A stretch of DNA of 64,000 nucleotides, taken from IMG/VR virus record IMGVR_UViG_3300017971_000190, positions 1-64,000 of that record; one strand, given 5' to 3'. The position numbers were made by a program, and so were the translations under genes. This DNA is from a virus. Below are positions 28,154 through 38,670 of the stretch, piece after piece (the stretch's first letter is position 1; the number at the start of each line of letters is the position of its first letter). A model generated the notes under the pieces. It was not told the DNA's origin and did not search any database. It was given only the letters and a program-made list of their open reading frames with translations.

Positions 28154-28444
28154 GTGACACAATTAAATTACCAAGTACTACCCACTCCTTCTGTTGAGGT
28201 TGCTATTGTAACCGCTAAAACAGATGGTGTCATAACTCAAATTAAGGTGTGGTTGCAAACTCTCACATCACTAAGTGACCCAATCGCTTTTATTACTGTT
28301 AATAATCTGAAACCAAATATTTTAGCTTTAGCTGGTGTTACCGACGATACCGATGATTATTTCAACCTACTAACCGAAGTGGATGACTACACAGAAGGTG
28401 ACTACTACATTTATGAAGTACGCCTAAGTCACACAGAAAACTAG
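28154..28444 (+). CDS. Hypothetical structural protein (96 aa)
   Basis: GTG start after GGGGAG. Beta-rich; its sequence pattern (ITQIKVWLQTLT, then a YYIYEVRLSHTEN end) resembles the N-terminal portion of the next protein (YYYKLSMTFDRTH), suggesting paralogous attachment domains. Confidence 0.6.
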   Translation: MTQLNYQVLPTPSVEVAIVTAKTDGVITQIKVWLQTLTSLSDPIAFITVNNLKPNILALAGVTDDTDDYFNLLTEVDDYTEGDYYIYEVRLSHTEN

Positions 28445-28453
28445 AACGTTCCA

Positions 28454-29572
28454 ATGGCAATATCTATTTTAAGCCAAGTTGAATCTTCAACTAAAGTTTA
28501 CGTCATAACCGTAAATCTTACTAGTTTTGACCCTATTGTAGACCCTGTTAGCTATGTCTCCCAACCAACTGTTTGGATGGATGTTCTAGCAATTGCGGGT
28601 TTACCTGAATTACTTTTCATTGGGGCAGAGCTTATAGACCAAGGTTATATAGGGAGAGAATACTATTACAAGCTAAGCATGACTTTTGACCGCACTCACG
28701 TTGTAGCTACAGGTCACAGTCACGATAGTTCAACTATTTTCCACCCTCTCAATAATGCCTACTTAGACGGCCCTTGGATTGAAGTTGTAGATAATTTAGG
28801 CCCTGTAGATATTAGAAGAGACGCTACCGGTACAACTGATTACTTAAGAGTTAGAGAAGAAAATGGAGATGATTATTTTAAAGTAGATAAAGATGGTTAT
28901 CTTCAATTTGGAAATCATGTTCGATTTTTAAGAGATTGTGAATTCGATATTGGTTCCGTAGATGATGGAGCTACTCTTCGTAGACCACGAGATATTTATG
29001 TTTGCAGAAATGTGGACATGGGTGGAAATTTGACTGTGGGAGGAAATGGAACATTTCAGGATTTTCTCCAGGCTACACACTACGAATTTACTTCACAAGC
29101 TGCCAATCCAGATTCAGACCCAGCTAGCAGGCATATTTACTGGAACAGCGTTGATAATACTCTTAGAGGTTGGGATGGGAGCGTTGAATTTATTTTAGGA
29201 GGGGGTAGCACACCTCTTGGCTTAACAGGAATTTATACGTGCCCCTCCTCTGTTGCAGTTGGAAATGTGGTTTCTATAATTGGCGGAACAACTGTTGATA
29301 AAGCAGATGCTACCATTTTAGGTCTACGCCCAGTAATTGGTGTTGTTGTTTCTAAAATAGATCCAACTACAGCCGTTGTCCAACTTTACGGAGAGGCTGG
29401 AGTTTTTGCTGGTTCTCTTGTACCTGGGGAGCTTTATTTCTTAGGAAAAGTTCCTGGTACACTTACCAATAGTTTAGCTGGTTACGTATCTGGAGATACT
29501 GTCCAATTGGTGGGAGTGGCAAAAGATGCGAACACTCTTACTTTGAGATTTGAGTCACGAGTACATCTCTAA
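28454..29572 (+). CDS. Tail fibre / receptor-binding-like protein (372 aa)
   Basis: An N-terminal beta domain, a shaft-like middle (VDIRRDATG, LQFGNHVRFL, DIGSVDDGATLRRPRDIYV, GNLTVGGNG, patterns typical of trimeric phage fibres), then a C-terminal domain from about 270 that parallels the end of the 831-residue fibre. Its exact partner is unknown. Ends 23 bp beyond an upstream in-frame start of the following gene, but not overlapping the start chosen there. Confidence 0.7.
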   Translation: MAISILSQVESSTKVYVITVNLTSFDPIVDPVSYVSQPTVWMDVLAIAGLPELLFIGAELIDQGYIGREYYYKLSMTFDRTHVVATGHSHDSSTIFHPLNNAYLDGPWIEVVDNLGPVDIRRDATGTTDYLRVREENGDDYFKVDKDGYLQFGNHVRFLRDCEFDIGSVDDGATLRRPRDIYVCRNVDMGGNLTVGGNGTFQDFLQATHYEFTSQAANPDSDPASRHIYWNSVDNTLRGWDGSVEFILGGGSTPLGLTGIYTCPSSVAVGNVVSIIGGTTVDKADATILGLRPVIGVVVSKIDPTTAVVQLYGEAGVFAGSLVPGELYFLGKVPGTLTNSLAGYVSGDTVQLVGVAKDANTLTLRFESRVHL

Positions 29573-29612
29573 AAAAATAGAGAAAAAGGAAAACAGGAGG
29601 TACCTGGAAATC

Positions 29613-30074
29613 ATGGCGAAGTTTAAACTACGACCGGAGTTAATTACTCCACTAACCAACGCAGGCTTTATTGATGATGTTACCGGTCTTATGAAGTACA
29701 GAATCCCTTACAAACAAAATCGTATTACCGGTTTGACTATGTATGAGCTTATGTTTGATCCTGCTAAAGTGATCCATGTGAATAATGACTATGCCGCTTC
29801 TGTTTTACGTCTTCGGAAATCTCCTAAAATTAAAAGTGGAGGAGATTGGTTGGTAGACGACGGAACAGTTCCGTGGTTTATTGAACTTTCTGAAGATGAT
29901 GTTACGGCTACTCATGTAGTACACGAAGAAGGAACAGAAGTTCTTCCTAGAAAAGACAGAAGACTAATTAAAAAGTATAAAAAGGCAAGTGGAGAAATAA
30001 TTCCTGACCAAATTGACGTAGCTACGATGGCTACTCACGTCGCAGCTGCGAAAACATTTTTTGCGAATCAATAG
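29613..30074 (+). CDS. Hypothetical structural protein (153 aa)
   Basis: ATG 29613 is chosen for the upstream CAGGAGG; an earlier start at 29550 would overlap the previous gene. Not recognised; charged, with an Ala-rich C-terminal helix. Located just before the large fibre, it may be a connector or assembly protein (inference). Confidence 0.6.
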   Translation: MAKFKLRPELITPLTNAGFIDDVTGLMKYRIPYKQNRITGLTMYELMFDPAKVIHVNNDYAASVLRLRKSPKIKSGGDWLVDDGTVPWFIELSEDDVTATHVVHEEGTEVLPRKDRRLIKKYKKASGEIIPDQIDVATMATHVAAAKTFFANQ

Positions 30075-30108
30075 GTTTCAAACAACATAAAGAAAGGGAC
30101 AAGAAACC

Positions 30109-32604
30109 ATGGCAGACGCACGACCACTTTATCTTAACGGCGGAACTGTAACACGGTATGGTTCAGCAGATGCTATCCAAATCGAAACCATTAAAAGCAT
30201 CGATGGACCTGGAACTAACACTGTGGCCCTTTTCACAGATTTGGGCAGTGGTGATACTATTCAAATTGGGGGTGCTAGTTCTTTAGCTCAAATTCAGGGT
30301 GATCTTCAGGTAGATGGTGATGAAACTGTTGTAGGTGATACAGTTCTTTCGGGTGATACTCAGATTGGTGATGCCGCTTCGGATACACTAGATGTTCAAG
30401 CAGATATTATTAGTGATCTTAATTTCGACGGAACAGACCAAGCGGTTACCAATGACAGTACTGGTACTTTAGGACTTCTTAAATCTGGTACTAGTGGAGA
30501 TGTTACCGTTGGTAACTCTGCTACTGCTGGTAACGTTGTTTTAACCAGTACTAATGGTGTCGTCCAGGTTGCTAGTGGTGCACTGGATATCAATACTAGC
30601 ATTGACGCTGATGTAACCACAGCTGATGTACTTGCTAGTGGGGCCATTAGTTTAGATGCTGGTGCAGCTTCCAACTTCACTACAACTGTTGGCGCTCTTA
30701 CTCTCGATGGTGCTGGCGGTGTCAACATTGCTGGTAATGCAGCTGAAATTGATCTCACTACAACCGGCGCAATCGATATTAATGGTAATGGTGTTACTAT
30801 TGATGGTAGTACTGACGTAAATATCGGTTCTAATGCCATTTGGACAGATGGGTCTCAGGTTGCCATTAACAACAATACCGGTACTGGTGACTGGGTAATG
30901 TCTGTTGATGGTATTGATGGAACCAATGATACTGAAACTATTTTACTATCTGGATTTAATGGTGAAACCGCTGGTATTCATGTTTACAACGGTGATCCGA
31001 CCAATAACGTTACTCCTCAGGGTATTGGTGATATTTGTTTAAATACATCAGGTGGTACGGTATATTTTGCAAATAATACTACTTCTGCTGACTGGGTTGC
31101 TGTTGGTAGTGCTACCGGTAATAGTCTCCAGCAAGCTTACGATGTTGGTACATCTATTCAGCTGAGCGATGCTAAAGGTGACATGACTATCGATACCGAT
31201 GACACCGTTACGGTAGCGAATTTCATCGTGCAAAATGAAGCTCAAACTGCACAGTATCTTGCCACTGATGCTACCAATGCTCAGCTCGAATTAGGTCATG
31301 CTAATATTACTGTTGGCATGATTGGTAAAATTGATACCGACGTTACTTTCGAAACCAGTGGTGGGGCGAAAACAATTACCGGTGATGGTACCAATGGTCT
31401 CACGGTAACAGCAGGTGCTTCTACAGCACTTACTCTTACTTCTCCTGTTGCAGCTACTTGGTCTACAACTGCTGGTATTCTCACTCTTGACGGTGCGGGT
31501 GGGGTTGCTGTTCAGGGTAACGCTGGGGAAATTGATCTCACCACTACCGGTGTTGTAGATATTAACGGTACAGGTGGTGTTACGATTGATTCTGTTTCTA
31601 CCGATATCGCTCTTACGACCACAACTGCTGGCGATCTGGACTTCAACAGTGCTAATGATATTTTAGCTGATGCTACAGCTGGTATTTCTCTCGACGCTGG
31701 TGCAGCGTCTAATTTCACTACCAGTGGTGGCGCTCTTACTCTCGACGGAGCAACTGGAGTAAATATTGCTGGTAACGCGAGTGAAATTGATCTCACTACA
31801 ACTGGTGTCGTAGACATTAACGGTACAGGTGGTGTCACGATTGATTCCACAAGTACTGATATTGCTCTTACAACTACAACTGCTGGTGACTTAGACTTTA
31901 ATAGTGCCAATGATGTTTTGGTAGACGCCGCAGCTGGTATTTCTCTTGACGCTGGCGCAACTTCTAATTTCTCCACCAGTGCTGGTGATATTGACATTAG
32001 TGCTGCTGCTGCTCTTGACTTGGACGCTGTTGCTGGTAATGTTACTGTTGATGCTGCTGCAACGTACGACATTGCGCTTACAGTTGCAGACAATGCTGCT
32101 AGTGATATTACTTTTGATGCTCACGGTGCAGCGGCTCCAATTCCGATTAACTCGGCTACAGATCCAGATTTAGACACTACAGCTCAGAACATTGTTGGCG
32201 CTATTAATGAGCTGTACGCTGCCAGTTCTGATGTAGCCATTTCGGTTACTACTGGTGAAGCGTATAGTGTGGGTGATGCTATTTATCTGAGTACTGCTGA
32301 TGGCAAGGCGTATAAAACGGACGCCGACGCTGCTGCGTCTTCCGTGTTTGTTGGTATTGCCCAAGATGCTTCTACTGGTATAGATGAAACTCACACTGTT
32401 ATTGTTAATGGTGAAGTTACGTCTAGCACGGATTTTGCTGCTATGGCAAATGGTGATGTTCTTTATTTAGACACCACTACTGCTGGTGGGCTTACCACCA
32501 CTCCTCCTAGTGCTGAAGGTGATACCGTTCTTAAGGTTGGTATCGTTTCTGACCAGGCTAACGACAAATTCGTTATTCAGGTTGGCGTACCGTTCCTTCT
32601 GTAG
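30109..32604 (+). CDS. Repeat-rich tail fibre (831 aa)
   Basis: The shaft is built from parallel-beta repeats such as LTLDGAGGVNIAGNA, EIDLTTTGVVDINGTGG and ISLDAGAASNFTT, with an 85-residue unit nearly duplicated at 31531-31785 and 31786-32040. The C-terminal 110 residues form a distinct domain (GDAIYLSTADGKAY, GDVLYLDTTTAGG). This fits a trimeric fibre for host attachment. Ala, Thr, Asp and Gly dominate; almost no cysteine. Repeats should allow recombinational length change. Confidence 0.8.
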   Translation: MADARPLYLNGGTVTRYGSADAIQIETIKSIDGPGTNTVALFTDLGSGDTIQIGGASSLAQIQGDLQVDGDETVVGDTVLSGDTQIGDAASDTLDVQADIISDLNFDGTDQAVTNDSTGTLGLLKSGTSGDVTVGNSATAGNVVLTSTNGVVQVASGALDINTSIDADVTTADVLASGAISLDAGAASNFTTTVGALTLDGAGGVNIAGNAAEIDLTTTGAIDINGNGVTIDGSTDVNIGSNAIWTDGSQVAINNNTGTGDWVMSVDGIDGTNDTETILLSGFNGETAGIHVYNGDPTNNVTPQGIGDICLNTSGGTVYFANNTTSADWVAVGSATGNSLQQAYDVGTSIQLSDAKGDMTIDTDDTVTVANFIVQNEAQTAQYLATDATNAQLELGHANITVGMIGKIDTDVTFETSGGAKTITGDGTNGLTVTAGASTALTLTSPVAATWSTTAGILTLDGAGGVAVQGNAGEIDLTTTGVVDINGTGGVTIDSVSTDIALTTTTAGDLDFNSANDILADATAGISLDAGAASNFTTSGGALTLDGATGVNIAGNASEIDLTTTGVVDINGTGGVTIDSTSTDIALTTTTAGDLDFNSANDVLVDAAAGISLDAGATSNFSTSAGDIDISAAAALDLDAVAGNVTVDAAATYDIALTVADNAASDITFDAHGAAAPIPINSATDPDLDTTAQNIVGAINELYAASSDVAISVTTGEAYSVGDAIYLSTADGKAYKTDADAAASSVFVGIAQDASTGIDETHTVIVNGEVTSSTDFAAMANGDVLYLDTTTAGGLTTTPPSAEGDTVLKVGIVSDQANDKFVIQVGVPFLL

Positions 32605-32623
32605 TTTTTTGTAACCTTAATCG

Positions 32624-32664
32624 CGAGGGGGCAAGCTTTTGGGTTTGCCTCCTCGTTTAAGTTT
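32624..32664 (+). terminator. Probable intrinsic terminator
   Basis: An 11-bp stem (32624-32634 with 32645-32655, one G-T pair) is followed by TTTAAGTTT, between two large fibre genes. The weak T tract suggests partial termination. Confidence 0.6.
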
Positions 32665-32688
32665 GCAAAAAGGGAAGGTTAAAGTCGC

Positions 32689-35600
32689 ATGAGTGGACAG
32701 CAAAAGCCCCTTCGTTTTAACCCTAGTACAGGTAGTTTTACCAATTTTCAAGGGGATGACGTTCTTTGGCTGAATTATACGGAAAATACCGGCTACATAA
32801 CTCAGCTCCAAAAAAGTACTAACGACGTTTTTTCTATTAATAATAAAGGTGAGGTGGTAATTGATATTCAAGCCTCCTCTACAGAACCAGCTCTTAAAGT
32901 TGCAGGTCGTCCTACTGAAGCCAATATTTTAAATCTTTACGACAATACTGCTGGTGATGACTTACTTAGCCTTACCAAAACTGTAAACGGAAGTTCTTTT
33001 GCTGCGGATTTAATTACTAATAGCACCAACCACGCTGACTCCGAAGGTCTCCGGGTCACACATGATGTAAATAATGATACTCCTCTTGGGAAGGTGTTGG
33101 CTCTTGGTTATAGTAATACTGCTGGTAGCTGGGTAGAACAATTTAATTTTACTCCTGAAGGGGCCTTTACCCTTAACGATAATGGTGGAGCAGATATTCT
33201 CTGGACCAATGACGGTGGTGGGGACATTGGAGCTAGTGGCGCTACTCGTCCTGGAAATGTTTTTGCTGAGATTTCTGTTGTGGCTGGGGTTGCTACGACG
33301 CTTAAAGATAATTATTTTAATATTGGTCCTAATACTAGTGATGGAAATCGACAAATAAATGCCCTTCAAAACGGAACGGGTGATAGTGATAGTCCAGCCA
33401 TTAAATATGATCAATCTACACAAAAATGGCAGGTAAAGCAAACTGGTGGTGGTTCCTTTGTAGATATTAATACCGGAGCTGGTAACGATCTTGATCAAGC
33501 GTATGACGCTTTTGGTGGTGCTGGACAAGTAGATGTTGATGCAGGTACACTGACTTGGCAGTGCACCAGTCCTTATGATTTTTATATTAGGTCAAGCGCT
33601 TCTCGTTGGTTCTGGGCCGATAGTAGTGCAGACACTATCTATATGGAAACTACGTCAAATACTAATGGCTGGGGGAACATTGATATAAGAGCTAAAGGTA
33701 ATTATGGTAATGTTACTTTAGCAGCTGAAGGAGCCCTTAGCGGAGACGTTATATTTGACGCTCAAATTGGTATTCAAGGAACAGCTGGAAGTGGTATAAG
33801 TTTTAGTGCTGGTAGTGCATCTTCATTTTCTACTACAAGTGGAGCTATGACGGTTAGTACTGATACTGGTTTATTAACTGCGGAAGGTGCCAACGTTGAT
33901 ATTACCGCCGATGGCAGTACTGGAACTATTTCATTAGAGTGTAGTACAGTACACGACAGTGCAAATATCCTCTTTGCAGCTCATGGTAGTGGAGATATCC
34001 CGTTTAATTCATCTGTTCCTGGGCAAACTACTTTAGCTACATCTGCGCAAAATATTATCGGTGCTATTAATGAAGTAAACAGTGGTGGAGCAATTACATG
34101 GGATGATATTTATGCTAATTCTAATTCTTTAAATATAGATAGTTCAACATTAGTTTTTTCTCAAACAAGTACATCTGGGATAGGATTTAAGGTGGATCGC
34201 GCTTTAGGAAGCGCTAGCACAGATTCACCTATTATGCAGATATATAATATTCCTAATGTAAGTACCGATGACCAGCCTGGTTTCCAATCTTATTATAGAG
34301 ATGACTTGGGAATGGCTGGGGATACAGTCAAAACTATTGAAGCTGCTTTTGAATCTGCTTCTGGTGTAACTGGAGGTTCTGTAAAACTATTTAATACTAA
34401 ATTAACTCTCAATGCAGGGGATAGTGGCGGTACTTTTTATGGTTATTTTGCTGACGGTTCTACAACTGGTAGTTGGACAGCATATGGATTTTACGCTGAC
34501 TCAGATTGGGATTATGGTCTATATTCAGTATCGGATATTTTAGTCACTAAAACTGTATCAGGGGCACAATCTGAACAAGATTTTATAGGTTCTTCTGTTG
34601 TTAGTAGTGGAAGAAGTGACGCGGAACGAATTTCACTATTTCGTGGTGACGTTACAGATAATGCAGGAGACAGTGGTACAGAAGAATATGCTGGTATATA
34701 TCTTACTACAACTAACAACGGTTCCGGTTCCAAAATAGGTGTTTTGTTAGGTTCAGACTGGGATTATGGAATTTATAGCACTTCTGATGTTCGGGTACAT
34801 AAATCTTTAACTGGCAACCAACCAGAGCAAAACTTTATTCTATCTTCTATTACTAGTACTGGATCCGGAAGATCAGACGCCGAAAATATTAGTTTATTTA
34901 AAGCAGACATTACAGACAATGCAAGTGATAGTGCTTCAGCAGAGTATACTGCTGTTTATTTAGACACAACTGACCTTGGTAGTGCTGCAAAATGGGGATT
35001 GAGGGTTAACAGTGGATTTGACTTAGGCGTAACCTCTGCGTCCCCTGGACGATTTAGTTTAAGTCAGCTTACTGCTTCTGTTGATGCTTTCACAGTAAGT
35101 CTTTCTTCTGGTGGAATGTCTAGCACTCTAGTCAAAGGTGTTAAATCTATTTATTCTGGTGATGCAGGAGATGCTGGTACAGCAGTTATTTACGGTTTCT
35201 CTGCTGAAGCCGATACAGTTGGAAGTGCTTCTAAGTATGCTTTTTATAGCGATGCTAATTGGGCGTACAGTTTTTACGGATTGTCTCCTTCTTTAATTTC
35301 TGTAACCCCTACTGCAGCTGCTGGAGGAGCGTACATTGTTTCTTCCAGTAGTTACAGTGCTGCTTCTGCTGCATTAGGCGCTAGCGATATTGTCAGTGTA
35401 AGTAAATCAACTATTACACCAAATGCCGGTGATAATGGTGCAGCTAAATATTATGGATTCCATGCTGCTGGGTCCGGTACTGGTAATGCTACTAAATACG
35501 GGTTTTATGCTGATGCAAATTGGGATTATGGTCTATATTTTGAATCTCCAACAAACGTAACAACAACTCCTAGTTCTGCTCCAGGGGGGACATATATTAC

Positions 35601-37305
35601 CAGCAATAGTACATATAATGCAAATTCTGCTGCACTTGGATTAGGAGATATTGTTAAAGTAATTAATACATCAATTGCAGCAAATGCTGGTGATAATGCT
35701 TCCTCAATTTACTATGGACTTTACGCAGAAGGTAGTACAACAGGAAGTGCGTATAAAGCAGGAGTATTTGTCGATTCTAATTGGAATGCTGGTATTTATG
35801 CAACCAGTCCAGTAATTGTTAGTACAGAAGCAGCAAGTGGAGTTGGATCCACTGGACATTGGTCAACATATAGTAGAATAGCTCCAGCTACTACCTTAGC
35901 TAGTAATGATGAAGTTTCAGCCTTCACTGCTGATATAAACGATGACTCTGGTGATGCTGGAGCATTCTATTATGGCCTTTATGTTAAATGTAGTGGAGAT
36001 GCTGGAGCAGCTTCAAAAAGAGGAATTTATTTTGATACTAATTGGCCGAGTGATCATCATGCTACTTGGATTAACTCTGGTTTGCATTATTGGGCAGAAG
36101 ATTTTGGAACCGTCACATCAAATACAGATCATTTAGACGTAAATCTCAGCGGTCTTTTAAATTCTTCAATTGATGGTCGTTGTATTAATTTAGATATTAC
36201 TCCTGATTCAGGGCAATCTGATGGTAGTAGTTGGTATGGTGTTAGAGCCAATATGGTAAATGCCAATGCTAACGATGCTGTTGGGTCTTTTGCTTTTCAT
36301 GCTAATGATAATTGGCATTATGGTCTTTATGTAGGAAATGATCTTAGTAAACAACAAGCTCCTAATGAGGGGACGGTCCACGTTGAATCCACGTCTAGTT
36401 CGCTGATAGCTAGTGGGGATTACTATGGGTATAGTTATTACCACACCAGACATGTTTCTGATACAGGAGGAAATCTTAGTTGTTTCTATGCTCAAGCTAA
36501 TACTGCTGTAGCAATTGGGAGCACACTAACACTTACTGGAATAGAAGTTGGGGATAATCTGAACTATGGTATAACTACTGGAGCCGAAACTAATATTTTT
36601 GCAAGAGGAGCGTCTGATTGGACTAGTTCCATATTACCTGTTGTAGCTATCGGTAGTTCTAATTCAAGTAACACTGCTGCTAGTCTTTATGTTGGTAATG
36701 CGTCTACTAGTGCAGCTGGCAAATGTCTCGAAATTGATCATAGTTATGACGGAGGTAATACTCAAGATACTAAACGAGCTGTTATTCTTTCTAATACAAG
36801 TCGTAATAGGAGATCTGTTGATATAGATTTATGGCAGTCACTAATAGCTGACGGAACTAGTTATTCTGACTACTATATGAATAGTAGCAGCACTGGAGGA
36901 ACAGCACATAGATGGAGAACCAATGCTGGAGATCCTTTTAATAAAGTACTCCATATTCCGCTTTTACTTCCACATGCTAGTACACTACAAAATGTAATAT
37001 TTTTGTTCGATGAATATAATGGGAACTCAGCTACTGAGAGTGAACGTCCTTTCCTGCAAATATTTAAGCAAGCAGTAAATAGCCCTAGTGCTACTCAATT
37101 AGGATCTACCACCTATGTAGCGTATAGTACTGGTACTGAAAGCTTGACTATTACTATTAGCAGTCTCAATGAAACAGTGGATAACACTTCTTACACATAT
37201 TTTGCCAGATTTACGAGTGGAGACAATACGCATGGAGCCATATTTGGAAATGGGTGTCAATATGATTATGACATCACAGATTTAGGGGCAGCACCTGGAC
37301 TGTAG
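32689..37305 (+). CDS. Giant fibre/adhesin with ~8 repeats (1538 aa)
   Basis: The N-terminal 400 residues contain fibre motifs as in the 831-residue protein (including TSAQNIIGAINE, also present there). From about residue 570 to 1230 come some eight imperfect repeats with the signature YYGxYAxGSxTGSAxKxGFYADxNWDYGLY, alternating with serine-rich linkers. The C-terminal 150 residues are a different domain, perhaps the receptor-binding tip. A long tail fibre is the likely role; no chaperone motif is seen. The DNA repeats are too diverged for easy recombination. Confidence 0.75.
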   Translation: MSGQQKPLRFNPSTGSFTNFQGDDVLWLNYTENTGYITQLQKSTNDVFSINNKGEVVIDIQASSTEPALKVAGRPTEANILNLYDNTAGDDLLSLTKTVNGSSFAADLITNSTNHADSEGLRVTHDVNNDTPLGKVLALGYSNTAGSWVEQFNFTPEGAFTLNDNGGADILWTNDGGGDIGASGATRPGNVFAEISVVAGVATTLKDNYFNIGPNTSDGNRQINALQNGTGDSDSPAIKYDQSTQKWQVKQTGGGSFVDINTGAGNDLDQAYDAFGGAGQVDVDAGTLTWQCTSPYDFYIRSSASRWFWADSSADTIYMETTSNTNGWGNIDIRAKGNYGNVTLAAEGALSGDVIFDAQIGIQGTAGSGISFSAGSASSFSTTSGAMTVSTDTGLLTAEGANVDITADGSTGTISLECSTVHDSANILFAAHGSGDIPFNSSVPGQTTLATSAQNIIGAINEVNSGGAITWDDIYANSNSLNIDSSTLVFSQTSTSGIGFKVDRALGSASTDSPIMQIYNIPNVSTDDQPGFQSYYRDDLGMAGDTVKTIEAAFESASGVTGGSVKLFNTKLTLNAGDSGGTFYGYFADGSTTGSWTAYGFYADSDWDYGLYSVSDILVTKTVSGAQSEQDFIGSSVVSSGRSDAERISLFRGDVTDNAGDSGTEEYAGIYLTTTNNGSGSKIGVLLGSDWDYGIYSTSDVRVHKSLTGNQPEQNFILSSITSTGSGRSDAENISLFKADITDNASDSASAEYTAVYLDTTDLGSAAKWGLRVNSGFDLGVTSASPGRFSLSQLTASVDAFTVSLSSGGMSSTLVKGVKSIYSGDAGDAGTAVIYGFSAEADTVGSASKYAFYSDANWAYSFYGLSPSLISVTPTAAAGGAYIVSSSSYSAASAALGASDIVSVSKSTITPNAGDNGAAKYYGFHAAGSGTGNATKYGFYADANWDYGLYFESPTNVTTTPSSAPGGTYITSNSTYNANSAALGLGDIVKVINTSIAANAGDNASSIYYGLYAEGSTTGSAYKAGVFVDSNWNAGIYATSPVIVSTEAASGVGSTGHWSTYSRIAPATTLASNDEVSAFTADINDDSGDAGAFYYGLYVKCSGDAGAASKRGIYFDTNWPSDHHATWINSGLHYWAEDFGTVTSNTDHLDVNLSGLLNSSIDGRCINLDITPDSGQSDGSSWYGVRANMVNANANDAVGSFAFHANDNWHYGLYVGNDLSKQQAPNEGTVHVESTSSSLIASGDYYGYSYYHTRHVSDTGGNLSCFYAQANTAVAIGSTLTLTGIEVGDNLNYGITTGAETNIFARGASDWTSSILPVVAIGSSNSSNTAASLYVGNASTSAAGKCLEIDHSYDGGNTQDTKRAVILSNTSRNRRSVDIDLWQSLIADGTSYSDYYMNSSSTGGTAHRWRTNAGDPFNKVLHIPLLLPHASTLQNVIFLFDEYNGNSATESERPFLQIFKQAVNSPSATQLGSTTYVAYSTGTESLTITISSLNETVDNTSYTYFARFTSGDNTHGAIFGNGCQYDYDITDLGAAPGL

Positions 37306-37315
37306 GAGTAATTCA

Positions 37316-37810
37316 ATGCTAATAGACAGAACAACAGCAAATACACTTATAAAACAAAGTCTCGTAGTTCTAGATTTAAAAGGTAAAGTATGTAAAGACG
37401 TAAAGACTTTTGACACTAGTAATATGGAAATTGTATTTGGAGATTTAAGTACTGATACCGGAAGCGAGTTCTATTTTGTGGTAGCTAATGATGCTGATAA
37501 AAATGATTTAGAAGGTCAAATAGATACATCTATACATTTTTCTATAATTGTAAATGAAAATGGTCCTCCTAAAAGGTCTTTAGATGAAACTGATACAGCA
37601 GAATTTTTAAGTGTTATATCAAAAATAGAAAGTACCATATGTCAGTGTTCAAACTGTGATACTAATTTTTTGGTGCACGTGGACTCACAACGAAATGTGT
37701 GGGTGATGGATAAACCAAATGCATCTGATACATTTTTTACTATGACAAAAGTTACTGGTTCGTTAAACTGTGATAACTGTGGTTCGGCTATCACAGTTTT
37801 ATTTCCTTAG
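37316..37810 (+). CDS. Hypothetical zinc-ribbon protein (164 aa)
   Basis: C-x2-C pairs near residues 108 and 150 (CSNC, CDNC) form a C-terminal zinc ribbon; the N-terminus is alpha/beta. Located directly after the giant fibre with a 10-bp gap; it may assist assembly. Function unknown. Confidence 0.6.
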   Translation: MLIDRTTANTLIKQSLVVLDLKGKVCKDVKTFDTSNMEIVFGDLSTDTGSEFYFVVANDADKNDLEGQIDTSIHFSIIVNENGPPKRSLDETDTAEFLSVISKIESTICQCSNCDTNFLVHVDSQRNVWVMDKPNASDTFFTMTKVTGSLNCDNCGSAITVLFP

Positions 37811-37857
37811 TTTGTAAATACCTTATAGTTGAAGACAAACAAAACAGGAGAAAAACC

Positions 37858-38637
37858 ATGAAAAAACTTAGTATATGTCTTCTAGTATCCATCTTTATTT
37901 TAATGTTTGGTGTCGTTGCAGTTAATGCTCAATCAGTTATGACACCACCTAAAACTACGGGTATGAAAGCGGTTCCAGTAATGAAATCAGCTCCTCGTCC
38001 TGTTGTGATGAGAGCAATTTCAAAACCAAAGCCGAAGGTTATGAAGCCTGTTCCAAAACCGGTTGCTCCGGTGGCTGTCGCTGCGATGCCAGTCCCGTCA
38101 ATGGTTGCTGTTCCGGCCACTCAACCAGCAGCCAGGCTATCGGATACAAAACCCGATGCCAAGCCTACCGTAAAAGCTGCGCCTGTTGAAAAACAAGACA
38201 ACTGGTGGCAAACTTTACTTGGTGGATTGATTAATATTGCACTTCTTTTTGTTCTTGGTATTTTGACAGTACTAGGTAAATTCTTTATTCAATGGTTAGC
38301 TACTAAAGTTAAAATATCAGATCATGAAAAAGTTGCTGCTATGCAAGGGCTTTATACTTCAGCAATTGAAATGGGGGTTAATTTTGCTACCCAAAAAGCT
38401 AATCAACTAAATAATAATCCTGATGCAAAAAGCCAGCGTATTAAATGGGCTACAGATAAAGCTACGGAAATGATTAAAGCCTTTAACCTTCCAGAAAAAA
38501 CAGCTGGTTGGATAGAAGATGCTATTGAAGCCAAGCTTGGAGAAAAAAATGGTACAAAAACTGTAGAATCTGAAGATGCTGAAAAACCCGCAAAAGAAAA
38601 GTCTGAAGAAAAAGCAAAAGATAACGACAACAGCTAA
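37858..38637 (+). CDS. Holin-LLH-like membrane protein (259 aa)
   Basis: Residues 1-25 are a signal peptide or first TM (ending VNAQ); 30-100 are a Pro/Lys/Val-rich linker; 115-145 a strong TM (GLINIALLFVLGILTVLG); 160-235 a helical domain with an AIEMGVNFATQKA and WIEDAIEAKLGE layout like the cytoplasmic part of phage holin LLH family proteins. The charged tail is KE-rich. A lysis role is plausible; the long exported linker is unusual for a holin and could instead indicate an envelope-spanning protein. Confidence 0.55.
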   Translation: MKKLSICLLVSIFILMFGVVAVNAQSVMTPPKTTGMKAVPVMKSAPRPVVMRAISKPKPKVMKPVPKPVAPVAVAAMPVPSMVAVPATQPAARLSDTKPDAKPTVKAAPVEKQDNWWQTLLGGLINIALLFVLGILTVLGKFFIQWLATKVKISDHEKVAAMQGLYTSAIEMGVNFATQKANQLNNNPDAKSQRIKWATDKATEMIKAFNLPEKTAGWIEDAIEAKLGEKNGTKTVESEDAEKPAKEKSEEKAKDNDNS

Positions 38638-38670
38638 ACATTTTTGCTAATTATTAATTAGGAGTCAGTC

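Noticed and set aside
31512-32093. 193-codon ORF on the - strand
   Set aside because: Caused by low-complexity Ala/Thr/Asp fibre repeats on the opposite strand.
33010-33528. 172-codon ORF on the - strand
   Set aside because: Antisense to the giant fibre, without ribosome binding site.
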